Below, one piece after another: positions 8,964-17,943 of a stretch of DNA of 64,000 nucleotides. Position 1 is the stretch's first letter. The number at the start of each line of letters is the position of its first letter. The notes below the pieces were generated by a model, which saw only the letters and a list, made by a program, of their open reading frames with translations, was not told the origin of the DNA and did no database searches. The position numbers and the translations under genes are program-made. The stretch lies in NCBI GenBank assembly GCA_030418115.1, contig JAUHQD010000009.1:1-64000 (forward strand). The letters are read 5' to 3'. This DNA is from Alteromonadaceae bacterium BrNp21-10. Lineage in GTDB: Bacteria > Pseudomonadota > Gammaproteobacteria > Enterobacterales > Alteromonadaceae.

Positions 8964-10085
8964 ATGCCAATTAGGGTACTAATTGTCGACGATTCGACAT
9001 TTTTCCGGCGTAGAGTTACAGATATATTAGAGTTAGATCCTGAGATTGAAGTTGTTGGCATTGCCAAAAATGGTCAGGAGGCAGTCGAACAAGTGTCCAT
9101 ACTTAAGCCCGATGTGGTGACGATGGATATTGAAATGCCTGTCATGGACGGTATTACCGCTGTTAAAAAGATTATGGCCTCTAGGCCTGTCGCTATTCTA
9201 ATGTTCTCTTCGCTAACACATGCTGGTGCACAAGCCACTTTTGACGCTATGGAGGCCGGCGCCCTCGATTTTCTGCCTAAGAAATTCGAAGATATCGCCC
9301 GTGATAGAAAAGAAGCGGTAGAACTGCTCATTTCTCGCGTCAAGGCCTTGGGTCGAAAACGTATGCCGATGCGGCGTTTTGCTACGCGTATCAGTAGTGA
9401 AGGACTGGCATCTAGATCCAGTCTTGATTCTAAGACGGCAGCAGCATCAACACGAGCTCGCTTTGCAGTGAATAAAGCAGCGGTATCGTTGGTCAGTTCC
9501 AATAAGCATTATAAGGTATTGGCGGTGGGTACTTCCACTGGTGGGCCTGCAGCGTTACAAACATTATTGACGTCGCTGCCAGAAAATTTCCCCTATCCGA
9601 TAATCTTGGTTCAACATATGCCAGGTACCTTTACTCACGCTTTCGCCGCTCGTTTAGATAAAATATGCAATATTAAAGTAGTTGAGGCCAGTCATGGCGA
9701 CGTTTTAAAACCCGGAACTGCTTATTTAGCACCGGGTGGTAGGCAAATGTTATTTGAAGGAACGGCAAACCGCGCTAAGGTCAAAATCACTGATGCCGAA
9801 GCAAGTGAAAGAGTGACTTATAAGCCGAGCGTGGATCTTAGTTTTGCTTCTCTAGCTAGAGTGTATGGCGGTGATGTATTGGCCCTTATTCTGACGGGCA
9901 TGGGTGCTGATGGTCGCGACGGTTGTAAAATGTTAAAAACCAAAGGTGCCAAAATATGGGCACAAGATGAAGCCAGTTGTGTGGTGTTTGGCATGCCTCA
10001 AGCGGTAATCGCAGCAAATTTAACGGATAATGTATTCCCGATGTCCGCTTTTGCAAAAAACATTTTGACTGAGATGAAAGCTTAA
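8964..10085 (+). CDS. cheB: Chemotaxis methylesterase/glutamine deamidase CheB
   Basis: CheB removes methyl groups from chemoreceptors during adaptation. The 373-residue protein has an N-terminal receiver domain with phosphoacceptor Asp55 (VVTMDIEMPVMDG), a linker of about 60 residues, and the C-terminal esterase with the Ser-His-Asp elements GTSTGGP, VQHMPGTFT and GMGADGRDG. The ATG is 15 bases after cheA. Array position and length fit the family. Confidence 0.95.
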   Translation: MPIRVLIVDDSTFFRRRVTDILELDPEIEVVGIAKNGQEAVEQVSILKPDVVTMDIEMPVMDGITAVKKIMASRPVAILMFSSLTHAGAQATFDAMEAGALDFLPKKFEDIARDRKEAVELLISRVKALGRKRMPMRRFATRISSEGLASRSSLDSKTAAASTRARFAVNKAAVSLVSSNKHYKVLAVGTSTGGPAALQTLLTSLPENFPYPIILVQHMPGTFTHAFAARLDKICNIKVVEASHGDVLKPGTAYLAPGGRQMLFEGTANRAKVKITDAEASERVTYKPSVDLSFASLARVYGGDVLALILTGMGADGRDGCKMLKTKGAKIWAQDEASCVVFGMPQAVIAANLTDNVFPMSAFAKNILTEMKA

Positions 10086-10140
10086 CATCCTTCATTTTAT
10101 GATTTAACTATAATGTGCCGTCGTAGGAGTTGTTTCAATC

Positions 10141-10917
10141 TTGAACGTGTGGACTGTAGCAAACCAGAAGGGCGGTGTAGGTAAAACCACCACCACGGTT
10201 ACCTTGGGTGGGTTACTTGCCGCCCAGGGTAAACGAGTGCTTCTGGTGGATACTGATCCTCAAGCCTCAATGAGTTATTATTTTGGCATTGACTCAGAAG
10301 AGCTGTCACGCAGTGTATACGATGTATTTCTCACCGGCACGCCCAGTAAAGATGATGTGCTGGATTGTTTATGCTCAACAAAGTTTGATTCCTTATTTTT
10401 ATTGCCTGCAACCATGGCGTTATCCACGCTAGATCGTAAAATGGGCACTCAAAGTGGCATGGGCTTAGTATTGAAGAAGGCGGTGCTGAGTATTGCTGAT
10501 GAATTTGACTATGTCATTATTGATTGCCCGCCAACATTAGGTGTCTTGATGGTTAATGCACTAGCGGCTTGCGATAAAATTCTAATACCGGTGCAAACGG
10601 AATTCCTTGCTTTAAAAGGTTTAGAGCGGATGATGCATACATTGGAAATTATGGCTAAAACCTTAAATAAGCAATTTAGTTATACTATTGTGCCGACAAT
10701 GTATGACAAGCGTACGAATGCCGCACTGGACGCCTACAAAAGTTTGCGTGCCACTTATGGTGATAAAGTGTGGTCGGCGGTTATACCTGTGGACACAAAG
10801 ATTCAAGAGGCCAGTCAGGCACAAATGCCACCGTCTAGCTATTGCCCAAAATCGCGAGGTGTATATTGCTACACTAATTTGCTCACATTTTTAACCAAGA
10901 AGACTGATAACGGATGA
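10141..10917 (+). CDS. parC: ParA-like ATPase ParC (Soj-like), chemotaxis array positioning
   Basis: This ParA-family ATPase recruits chemotaxis arrays to the cell pole in polar-flagellate gammaproteobacteria. It has the deviant Walker A NQKGGVGKTTTT at residues 8-19, VDTDPQAS (A') and IIDCPPTLG (Walker B). The start is TTG 10141, which gives the family N terminus (MNVWTVANQKGG) and follows an AGGAG at 10125-10129. It lies between cheB and a CheW-like gene with which it overlaps by 4 bases, the signature cheB-parC-parP-cheW order. A chromosome partition role is unlikely because no parB is adjacent. Confidence 0.88.
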   Translation: MNVWTVANQKGGVGKTTTTVTLGGLLAAQGKRVLLVDTDPQASMSYYFGIDSEELSRSVYDVFLTGTPSKDDVLDCLCSTKFDSLFLLPATMALSTLDRKMGTQSGMGLVLKKAVLSIADEFDYVIIDCPPTLGVLMVNALAACDKILIPVQTEFLALKGLERMMHTLEIMAKTLNKQFSYTIVPTMYDKRTNAALDAYKSLRATYGDKVWSAVIPVDTKIQEASQAQMPPSSYCPKSRGVYCYTNLLTFLTKKTDNG

Positions 10918-11624
10918 GTACAGGTTCGTTTGCTAAAGAAGATGTAATGGAAGAATATTTATCTTCCTTACTCCATGAAGATGATTCTACTGATTTGATA
11001 CAGCAGCAGTCTGTACAGCAATTATTGGCGTCTGTTCCAGAAAAAATTGAAAAAGATAAACCAAATCAAGAAGTTGATTTAGTAGAAACCTTACCTGATA
11101 CTAAAGTTATAGAGCAAACCGCCGACAAGATGGAAGTGGTTAACAGTGCGCAGGTCGCGCCACAGGCGAGCTATCGACAAGGTCGATTTCAAGCGTTGTT
11201 TTTCAAGTTAGCCGGATTAACCCTCGCAGTGCCGTTAACCGAATTGGGTGGTATCCATAATTTAGAAAAGCTCAATAGCTTATTTGGTAAGCCTGATTGG
11301 TTTTTGGGAATACAATTGCATCGACAAGAAAAACTCAGTGTTGTCGATAGTGCAAAATGGGTGATGCCAGAAAAGTATAATGAAAAGCTGGCGGAATCCT
11401 TAAATTATCAATATCTTATAATGTTAGGGGAAAGTCATTGGGGGCTTGCTTGTGAGTCGCTGATTGATACGATTACGCTTTCCCAAGAAGATGTAAAATG
11501 GCGCGAAGCACGAGGAAAACGTCCTTGGCTGGCGGGTTTAGTGAAAGACCAAATGTGTGCTTTGGTTGATGTGCAGCAAATGATTGCGCTTTTAAACCAA
11601 GGTCATGATAGTAAAGACCAATGA
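10914..11624 (+). CDS. parP: ParP-like CheW-domain protein coupling ParC to chemotaxis arrays
   Basis: The 236-residue protein has an acidic, low-complexity N-terminal half (about 1-95) and a C-terminal CheW-like domain (about 97-230: FQALFFKLAGLTLAVPLTEL, then SVVDSAKWV and MCALVDVQQMIALL). ParP family members integrate into the array through this domain and bind ParC, preventing CheA loss from the pole. The start ATG overlaps the parC stop. Call rests on domain content and gene order; a generic CheW-like label would also fit. Confidence 0.82.
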   Translation: MSTGSFAKEDVMEEYLSSLLHEDDSTDLIQQQSVQQLLASVPEKIEKDKPNQEVDLVETLPDTKVIEQTADKMEVVNSAQVAPQASYRQGRFQALFFKLAGLTLAVPLTELGGIHNLEKLNSLFGKPDWFLGIQLHRQEKLSVVDSAKWVMPEKYNEKLAESLNYQYLIMLGESHWGLACESLIDTITLSQEDVKWREARGKRPWLAGLVKDQMCALVDVQQMIALLNQGHDSKDQ

Positions 11625-11715
11625 ATAATGAGTTTTAAGTGTAGAAGAATCTGATTTATTTGAAGGTTCACCTAGTCTTAAATAAGTTGACGCAGCTTGC
11701 ATGGGAGCAAGTCAT

Positions 11716-12210
11716 ATGACCGATGAAAAAAGCTTTAATAATTTAGTAAGTGATGGTGGTGACGAAGTCCTGCAGTGGGTAAATTATCGCCTAGGTGAAG
11801 AAACTTACGGTATCAACGTCATGCAAGTTCAGGAGATATTACGACATACTGAGATAGCCCCCGTTCCCGGTGCTCCCGATTATGTCCTTGGTATCATTAA
11901 CTTACGCGGTAATGTGGTTACAGTTATCAATACACGTGCGCGTTTTGGTTTGCCTACAGCTGAAGTGACCGATAATTCACGAATTGTGATTATTGAGTCC
12001 GAGGAACAGGTGGTTGGCATTCTTGTGGATAGCGTTACCGAAGTGGTGTATTTACGTTCATCCGAGATCGACAGCGCACCGGCTGTTGGTACTGAAGAAA
12101 GTGCTAAATTCATTCAAGGGGTGAGTAACCGTGAAGGCGAGTTGTTGATCCTTGTGGACTTGAACAAATTATTATCTGATGACGAATGGGATGAAATTAG
12201 CAGTATATAA
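11716..12210 (+). CDS. cheW: Chemotaxis coupling protein CheW
   Basis: CheW bridges receptors and CheA. The 164-residue protein is a single CheW domain: LQWVNYRLGEETYGINVMQVQEILR, then APDYVLGIINLRGNVVTVI and a C-terminal GELLILVDLNKLL. I chose ATG 11716 because a GGGAG at 11703-11707 is 8 bases upstream and the protein then begins MTDEKSFNNLV, as in relatives; an in-frame ATG at 11701 would add five residues and bury the ribosome site. It is separated from parP by about 90 bases. Confidence 0.94.
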   Translation: MTDEKSFNNLVSDGGDEVLQWVNYRLGEETYGINVMQVQEILRHTEIAPVPGAPDYVLGIINLRGNVVTVINTRARFGLPTAEVTDNSRIVIIESEEQVVGILVDSVTEVVYLRSSEIDSAPAVGTEESAKFIQGVSNREGELLILVDLNKLLSDDEWDEISSI

Positions 12211-12268
12211 TTTATAACCAGCTAATGCTGAACGTGATTTCAGCTTTAGCGGTGCTGCTAGCAAAAAT

Positions 12269-12673
12269 ATGACCTATCAATCAGCCTTATTAATTGTCTC
12301 CTGTATTTTAGCTATATCAGTATGTGGCTGGTTAGTTGTACGCTTATCTTCTCGTGTTGAATCGTTGTCCAAAAAGACTGCTGAGCAAAACAAACAACTG
12401 CTGGAACTGCGCAGTGAAGTGCAAGCCTTGCAAGATGCGTTACATGAAATACGAGCAGGTTCTTTGGGTGTGGGTCAAAAAGTACGGGACTTAGTTAGTC
12501 AGCTACAAGAAACTAAAGCCGCGCAAGATGAATTAAAAGGCACAGAGCCAGAATCCAAGCTGTATGGTGTTGCCACCAAAATGGCCAAACAAGGCGCCAG
12601 TGTTGATGAGATCATGCAAGAATGTGAATTACCCCGTGCCGAAGCCGAATTGTTAGTCCAACTCCATCAATAA
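12269..12673 (+). CDS. DUF2802 membrane-anchored coiled-coil protein
   Basis: A 134-residue protein with one N-terminal transmembrane helix (about 6-25), a coiled-coil segment (about 28-68, Glu/Gln/Leu rich) and a conserved C-terminal helical segment (YGVATKMAKQGASVDEIMQECELPRAEAELLVQL) typical of DUF2802. Family members usually follow cheW at the end of polar-flagellum/chemotaxis operons. The molecular function is unknown. It ends 25 bases from the convergent FlhB-like gene. Confidence 0.8.
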   Translation: MTYQSALLIVSCILAISVCGWLVVRLSSRVESLSKKTAEQNKQLLELRSEVQALQDALHEIRAGSLGVGQKVRDLVSQLQETKAAQDELKGTEPESKLYGVATKMAKQGASVDEIMQECELPRAEAELLVQLHQ

Positions 12674-12698
12674 GTTTGAGTCAGAGGCATTTATCAAA

Positions 12699-13007
12699 CT
12701 AAGCTTGACTGTTAACGCCACCGCTAGGTGATTGCCAGTTTTCCGGAAACTTACCCTGTAACACATAAGAAAAAGCAATTAGCTCAGCAATAACATGATA
12801 GAGCTCTTCGGGGATCTGTTGGCCTAAATCTAGGCGACTTAAGAAATCACTTAAATAATCATCTTCATGGATCAATACTCCATGTTCCTTAGCGATGGCA
12901 ATAATTTGTTCGGCTAACGAGTCGAAGCCTTTGGCGACCACTTCAGGGGCACTGCCCACACTGTACTTTAAGCCAATGGCTTTTTTACTGGCTGTGGGTT
13001 TCTTCAT
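12699..13007 (-). CDS. FlhB C-terminal-domain-like protein (FhlB-type)
   Basis: A 102-residue soluble protein resembling only the cytoplasmic substrate-switch domain of FlhB/YscU exporters (KYSVGSAPEVVAKGFDSLAEQIIAIAKEHGV, ending LAELIAFSYVLQGK-like). The NPTH autocleavage motif and the membrane domain are absent. Such short FlhB-like proteins are known beside fliK-like genes, and may take part in export specificity switching. The start overlaps the end of the upstream FliK-like gene by 4 bases, so the two are co-transcribed. Confidence 0.8.
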   Translation of the reverse strand: MKKPTASKKAIGLKYSVGSAPEVVAKGFDSLAEQIIAIAKEHGVLIHEDDYLSDFLSRLDLGQQIPEELYHVIAELIAFSYVLQGKFPENWQSPSGGVNSQA

Positions 13008-15034
13008 ACTTTGGTTTCCAATAACTGGTAGGGGCGCAGCTTGAGTGTGGCGGGAATTTTACCCAACTGACATTGGCTGCGTTTTAATTCAATTTCCAAA
13101 GCGTCAAAACGTTTTTTAAGCAATGGCAAAAAATTCATCACCTGATGTTGTGTTTGCGTGTTGGAGGTATAAAAATCCAATTCTAACTGCTTGTTGGTCA
13201 GTGTGGCTTTTGCCAATAATTCACCGACGTCACCCAGAGATAATTTCATCGTTAGGTGCCAGCGGCTACCCTTGGGTGTTTTTTTGTCTTTTTCAGATTC
13301 CTTATTTTGCTCACGGCGGATCAGCAATTCGACATCTTGCTGCTCTGGTTTTTGTCCGGTAGCAAAGTTAAAAAATAAGCTGTCTTGTCCTTGTAGCTGT
13401 TGTTCCACACTGGCCATCTTACTGCCCTGATGATTAGCCAGTAGGCGCGCAATATTCTTGGTTAATTGATGCTGATTCTCAAGCTGGGCAAAGTCGCTTA
13501 ACGCCTTAGTACTGGGCGGGGTTTTATTGTTGCCGCTGAGTATTTGCTCGATAGATTCTGAAAACTTAGCCAGTTGTTCCGGCGCATGTCGCGCTATTCG
13601 TGCTGACATAGACAATTGTAGCAAGGTGATTAAACCGGCAATAAAGCCTTGTGCCGGTGCGGGGTTGATGAGTTGAATAGGCGTAAGCGGTTGCATTGGG
13701 GCCGTCAGTAACGCCCGCAATAACGCTGGATCTTGCTCCTTGCCCTGAGGCAGGCTGGTATTTAATTGACCCATCACTTGCTGTAACTGCAGTTTTATCT
13801 CGGGTAATTTGTCTAGGGCGGGGTCGGCTATCAGCCTATCCAATTGACGCATCAGTGATGAAGGTGAATCCTGTAATGGTTGTAATTGCCGTAGCAGGTT
13901 GTGAACGGCTTGCCTAAATTGCGGGATAACATTGTCACTGCTTGTCGCTGCGGTATCTGCTTTTTGGGTGAGTGGACTGGAGGCTTGAATTAATTCGCTC
14001 AGTCGTTGGCTTTGTATTTTATCTAATGTCATGGTTATCGCCTGCGCGTTAACCGGCTTTGTTTGAATTTGTAAGTTATCACCACGTCTAAGTAAGTTTA
14101 TCGACGATTCTTGCGCCTTTGTTGCTGATGCCGTTGAAAGTGCCGGTGGCTCTGGAAATAAACTGGCAAGCTGCTTAAAGGTTTGTGGCGTTATTGTGAT
14201 GCCAGACTGATTCAATACACTTTGGATGATGCTTTTAACCATTGGTAGTGACGGTGTTATGCCGCTCGCTAGCACTTTAGCGGTGTTAGTCAGTAATGCT
14301 GATTGGTCTGCTTGAGCAGCAGCCTGATTTGTCGACGATACTGGTGGCATAGATGTTAGATTGCTTGGCGGTGCTGATTCAGTCCCTTTGGTCATCACAG
14401 CTGTCTGTGTATTGGTTGTCAAATTATTGCTGGTATTGCTGTTGGTTTGCGGGGGGGGAGTCGTGGCCGCAGTCGTATTAGTAGGGATCACTGGTAATAA
14501 CTTAACCTGCCAGTTGCCGCCAACGGTGGTTAATTCAACTCTGACACTTTGCCCTGTTTTAAAAACACTACTGTCATTGATTGGCAAGGGATGTTGCTGT
14601 GCATGCACATTCACTTTGATCTCATTAGGGAACACTGACGTGACCCTGCCCTGAGTAGTTAGGGTAATCGGTGCTGATGACGTGCTAAATTCGGCTAGCT
14701 TTAGTAGCGCATCTAACACTTTAGGGGAGAGTTTAATGCTATCCAAAATTTGCGGAGCTGGGGTTAGGGTGAACTGTTGCTGGGCGGTATTGATATTGGC
14801 AAAAAACTGCCCATCGCTTAAGGCTAGGTTTTTTAACTGCGGAATATCTAGGGTTAGTTGCTTGTTATCGGTGATCAGTAAAATTTGGTTGGTGGTGTAG
14901 GTTTTTACTAATACTGCGGCAGCTTGGGAAAGCAACTGGTTTTTATTGGCTGCATCACCGCTTAACACTGATCCAGCAAGTTGCTGCAATGTTTGACTTA
15001 ACTGGTTTAATGATAAGGGTGATTGGTCAGTCAT
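13004..15034 (-). CDS. FliK-like flagellar hook-length control family protein
   Basis: A 676-residue protein with a long Gln/Thr/Ser/Pro-rich, probably disordered central part and a C-terminal globular domain (about 585-676) of the Flg_hook (FliK C-terminal) type: SRWHLTMKLSLGDVGELLAKATL, then a final Leu-rich region. FliK proteins measure hook length and trigger the export switch through FlhB; the pairing with an FlhB-domain gene fits that role. It may be a paralogue of a canonical fliK located with hook genes elsewhere, so I withhold the symbol. Confidence 0.75.
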   Translation of the reverse strand: MTDQSPLSLNQLSQTLQQLAGSVLSGDAANKNQLLSQAAAVLVKTYTTNQILLITDNKQLTLDIPQLKNLALSDGQFFANINTAQQQFTLTPAPQILDSIKLSPKVLDALLKLAEFSTSSAPITLTTQGRVTSVFPNEIKVNVHAQQHPLPINDSSVFKTGQSVRVELTTVGGNWQVKLLPVIPTNTTAATTPPPQTNSNTSNNLTTNTQTAVMTKGTESAPPSNLTSMPPVSSTNQAAAQADQSALLTNTAKVLASGITPSLPMVKSIIQSVLNQSGITITPQTFKQLASLFPEPPALSTASATKAQESSINLLRRGDNLQIQTKPVNAQAITMTLDKIQSQRLSELIQASSPLTQKADTAATSSDNVIPQFRQAVHNLLRQLQPLQDSPSSLMRQLDRLIADPALDKLPEIKLQLQQVMGQLNTSLPQGKEQDPALLRALLTAPMQPLTPIQLINPAPAQGFIAGLITLLQLSMSARIARHAPEQLAKFSESIEQILSGNNKTPPSTKALSDFAQLENQHQLTKNIARLLANHQGSKMASVEQQLQGQDSLFFNFATGQKPEQQDVELLIRREQNKESEKDKKTPKGSRWHLTMKLSLGDVGELLAKATLTNKQLELDFYTSNTQTQHQVMNFLPLLKKRFDALEIELKRSQCQLGKIPATLKLRPYQLLETKV

Positions 15035-15187
15035 AGTGTTAGTTTGCCTGAAACATTCTTAGGTTATCGGATACTGGCAGTACTTAATGAGTATAGTGCG
15101 TTGTTTTAGTTAAAAAACCAGCTCATGTCAGTCTCTCACATTTGTATACAATTTATGGCCTAAATAACGCGATTATTAGTCTCACTA

Positions 15188-15196
15188 TGCTATTAT
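15188..15196 (+). promoter_or_regulatory. Possible extended -10 promoter of the ccm operon
   Basis: TGCTATTAT (extended -10 form) lies 35 bases upstream of the chosen ccmA start in the divergent gap after the FliK-like gene. No good -35 hexamer is visible at the expected distance, so this is tentative. Confidence 0.3.
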
Positions 15197-15230
15197 TCCG
15201 GCCGTTATTTTGTCCGTTAACGAGGTTGAT

Positions 15231-15851
15231 TTGGCATTGTTAGTTGCCCACGAACTTACCTGCATTAAGAGCGATAGGGAATTGTTTTCTGCTTTATCCT
15301 TTGCTGTTGATGCCGGACAAGTACTGCACTTACATGGCCCTAATGGTGCCGGTAAAACCAGTTTGCTGCGCATTCTGGTGGGTCTTAGCCAACCTTATGG
15401 TGGTCAAGTGCTATTCAATGGTCAACCTATTAACCAGCATAGTGAATACAACAGTCAGATGATTTACTTAGGTCATAAGGCTGGGTTAAGTCCTCATCTA
15501 AGCGCCCTAGAGAATCTACATTACTGGCAACAGCAGCAAGCCATTCCCGCCACTGTGGATTTGATGAATTTACTCGAAAAACTGGGATTAGTGGGATTGG
15601 AAGAGGTACCTGTAGGGCACTTGTCCGCTGGTCAGCAGCGGCGTGTTGCACTAGCACGCTTATGGTTAAAGCCAGCCAAACTGTGGATCCTTGATGAGCC
15701 TTTTACTGCATTGGATACCTCAGCTATTGAGTTGGTACAAACACAAATTGAACAGCATGTTAAAGCGGCTGGCAGTGTGTTGTTAACCTCTCACCAAGCG
15801 TTGTCGTTATCCATTGAAGTACACAATTTGCGGTTGGATTATCAATGGTAA
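15231..15851 (+). CDS. ccmA: Cytochrome c maturation heme exporter ATPase CcmA
   Basis: CcmA is the ABC ATPase that with CcmB and CcmC releases heme-loaded CcmE. It has Walker A GPNGAGKTS, the signature LSAGQQRR and Walker B LWILDEPF. I chose TTG 15231: it is 5 bases after GAGG at 15222-15225 and yields MALLVAHELTCIKSDRELF, matching the N-terminal layout of known CcmA (about 206 aa). An upstream TTG at 15210 is possible. It is the first gene of an operon whose genes overlap or abut. Confidence 0.94.
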   Translation: MALLVAHELTCIKSDRELFSALSFAVDAGQVLHLHGPNGAGKTSLLRILVGLSQPYGGQVLFNGQPINQHSEYNSQMIYLGHKAGLSPHLSALENLHYWQQQQAIPATVDLMNLLEKLGLVGLEEVPVGHLSAGQQRRVALARLWLKPAKLWILDEPFTALDTSAIELVQTQIEQHVKAAGSVLLTSHQALSLSIEVHNLRLDYQW

Positions 15852-16516
15852 TGCAGCAATTATCCGCCATTTTTAAGCGCGATATGCTGCTCGCGTTTCG
15901 CCAGCGCAGTGAATTATTGCAACCTATTTTATTTTTTGTGTTGGTGATTGCACTATTCCCGTTAGGTGTGGGCCCCGGGCCTGAGTTATTACAAAAAATG
16001 GGCGCAGGGGTGATTTGGATTGCTACCTTGTTATCGGCGTTATTAGGCTTAGAGCGCTTATTTCGCGATGATTTTGCCGATGGTAGTTTAGAGCAGCAAA
16101 TGTTATCCGACTGTCCATTATCACTGTATGCCTTGATTAAAATGTTCAGTCACTGGTTGGTGAGCATTGTACCGGTATTAGTGGTTTCGCCATTACTGGC
16201 GGTATTTCTCAATTTAACCGTGGATATGTATTGGGCGTTAGTACTAACACTGTTAATTGGATCGCCATTGTTGAGTTTAATCGGCGGCATTGGCGTGGCA
16301 TTAACCGTGGGCTTGCGCAAAGGCGGCGTGTTATTAAGTTTATTATTGTTACCGCTTTTTGTACCATTGTTGATTTTTGCTACTGCGGCGGTGGATGCCG
16401 CAGCGTTACAATTACCTAATACTGGCCAATTAGCTTTATTGGCGGCATTACTGTTGTTGGCTTTAGGTTTGGCACCCTTGGCGACGGCCTATGCATTAAA
16501 AGTGAGTCAAAGTTAA
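15851..16516 (+). CDS. ccmB: Heme exporter membrane protein CcmB
   Basis: CcmB is the six-helix permease partner of CcmA. The protein of about 221 residues has the family N terminus (IFKRDMLLAFRQRSELLQP) and FFVLVIALFPLGVGP, followed by hydrophobic helices to the C terminus. The start is placed at ATG 15851, fused to the ccmA stop as TAATG; an in-frame ATG at 15845 is an alternative that adds two residues. It overlaps ccmC by one base. Confidence 0.93.
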   Translation: MQQLSAIFKRDMLLAFRQRSELLQPILFFVLVIALFPLGVGPGPELLQKMGAGVIWIATLLSALLGLERLFRDDFADGSLEQQMLSDCPLSLYALIKMFSHWLVSIVPVLVVSPLLAVFLNLTVDMYWALVLTLLIGSPLLSLIGGIGVALTVGLRKGGVLLSLLLLPLFVPLLIFATAAVDAAALQLPNTGQLALLAALLLLALGLAPLATAYALKVSQS

Positions 16517-17256
16517 TGTGGAAATGGTTACACCCCTACGCAAAAACTGAAAAAGTCTATGGGCTTTGTCAAACCTTATTACCTTGGTTTGCGCTGCCTG
16601 CATTGTTGTGTTTAACCACTGGCTTAATTTGGGGGTTGGCTTTTGCGCCTGCGGATTATCAACAGGGTGATGCCGCGCGTATTATGTATATTCACGTACC
16701 ATCGGCGATTTTATCCATGAGCACCTATGCTGCCATGGCTATTGCCGCTTTGGTGGGAATGGTGTGGCAAATTCGTACGGCGGATATGGCTGTTGCTGCC
16801 ATTGCGCCGGTGGGTGCCATCATGACCTTTATCGCACTGTTTACCGGTGCTGTGTGGGGCAAGCCTATGTGGGGCACATGGTGGGTGTGGGATGCGCGTT
16901 TGACCTCGGAATTGATTTTATTGTTTATGTATTTGGGCGTTATGGCCCTTTATCATGCGTTTGATGATAAGCAGCAAGGGGCAAAGGCAGCAGGTGTGTT
17001 AGCGTTAGTGGGAGTGATTAATTTACCGATCATTCATTACTCGGTGGAGTGGTGGAATACCTTGCACCAAGGAGCATCGTTAATGAAGTTAGGTAAACCT
17101 TCTATTGAGGCGGATATGCTTTGGCCATTATTACTAAGCCTGTTGGGCTTTGTTTTAACTATTGCCACCTTAGTAATGCTGACATTGCAAAATGAAATTA
17201 TCCGCCGCGAATTACATCGTCCTTGGGTACAAAAATTAGCGCAAGGAAAATCCTGA
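16516..17256 (+). CDS. ccmC: Heme ABC transporter permease / heme lyase component CcmC
   Basis: CcmC handles heme in the periplasm and delivers it to CcmE. The 246-aa protein has six transmembrane helices and the heme-binding tryptophan-rich loop WGTWWVWDARLTSE between them, with conserved histidines on either side (YIHVPSA and IIHYSVEWWNTLHQG). It starts with ATG overlapping the ccmB stop (TAATG). Confidence 0.96.
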   Translation: MWKWLHPYAKTEKVYGLCQTLLPWFALPALLCLTTGLIWGLAFAPADYQQGDAARIMYIHVPSAILSMSTYAAMAIAALVGMVWQIRTADMAVAAIAPVGAIMTFIALFTGAVWGKPMWGTWWVWDARLTSELILLFMYLGVMALYHAFDDKQQGAKAAGVLALVGVINLPIIHYSVEWWNTLHQGASLMKLGKPSIEADMLWPLLLSLLGFVLTIATLVMLTLQNEIIRRELHRPWVQKLAQGKS

Positions 17257-17257
17257 T

Positions 17258-17479
17258 ATGGCTTTTGATAATATTGCAGCGTTCTTAAACATGGGTGGTT
17301 ACGGTTTTTATGTGTGGCTGGCTTATGGCATCAGCATACTCGCGGTGGTTGCGATAGCTGTGAGTTGCATTTTAAATCGTCGTTTATTATGGCGTGAAGC
17401 GTTAAATGAAATGCAGCGTAAACAACGCATCCAACAAGCCCAAACCAATCAGAACAACAGCAAAGAGAGTATGCAATGA
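17258..17479 (+). CDS. ccmD: Heme exporter protein CcmD
   Basis: A 73-residue single-span membrane protein that stabilises the CcmABC-CcmE complex. It has one hydrophobic helix (about 18-40, with the [14 protein letters not shown] motif typical of CcmD) and a basic Gln-rich cytoplasmic tail. It lies 1 base after ccmC and overlaps ccmE by 4 bases. Confidence 0.93.
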   Translation: MAFDNIAAFLNMGGYGFYVWLAYGISILAVVAIAVSCILNRRLLWREALNEMQRKQRIQQAQTNQNNSKESMQ

Positions 17480-17943
17480 ATCCTAGACGCCAAAAGCGCC
17501 TGATGGCAGTGATTGCCGTGATCACCTTAGTGGGTGGTGCGATTGCCATGATGTTATATGCCTTGTCGCAAAATATTGATTTGTTTTACACCCCATCGGA
17601 AATCATTGATGGCAAAAATGGCCAAGTGCCTCAGGTAGGCCAGCGTCTTAAAATCGGTGGCATGGTGGTGCCGGGTTCTGTGGTGCGTGATGAAGAAACA
17701 CTCAAAGTCAGTTTTCAGTTGACTGATACTGGGCCAACAGTAACTGTCGAGTATCTTGGTTTATTGCCTGATTTGTTTCGTGAAGGTCAGGGCATTGTCG
17801 CCACTGGGCATTTACTCAGTGCCACTGTGATTGAAGCCGACGAAGTTTTAGCTAAACATGATGAAGAATATATGCCGCCGGAAGTGGCCGAAGCAATGAA
17901 AGGCATTAAGCACGTTAAGCCCAGTGAATCGAGTAGTTATTAA
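17476..17943 (+). CDS. ccmE: Periplasmic heme chaperone CcmE
   Basis: CcmE covalently binds heme and passes it to apocytochrome c. The 155-residue protein has an N-terminal membrane anchor (about 8-30), the beta-barrel domain, and the heme-binding histidine His128 in the [10 protein letters not shown] motif with Tyr132. It overlaps ccmD and ccmF by 4 bases and 1 base respectively. Confidence 0.96.
   Translation: MNPRRQKRLMAVIAVITLVGGAIAMMLYALSQNIDLFYTPSEIIDGKNGQVPQVGQRLKIGGMVVPGSVVRDEETLKVSFQLTDTGPTVTVEYLGLLPDLFREGQGIVATGHLLSATVIEADEVLAKHDEEYMPPEVAEAMKGIKHVKPSESSSY

Noticed and set aside
10141-10917. Chromosome partition ParA (Soj)
   Set aside because: No parB or parS nearby; location between cheB and a CheW-domain gene fits the chemotaxis ParC instead.
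11690-11704. Sigma-54-like TTGACGCAGCTTGCA before cheW
   Set aside because: Spacing between the G-rich and GC elements is 8 rather than 10 bases and GG is replaced by GA.
12673-12700. Weak hairpin AGTTTGA/TCAAACT between the DUF2802 and FlhB-like genes
   Set aside because: 7-bp stem with a 14-base loop and no T run; not convincing as a terminator.
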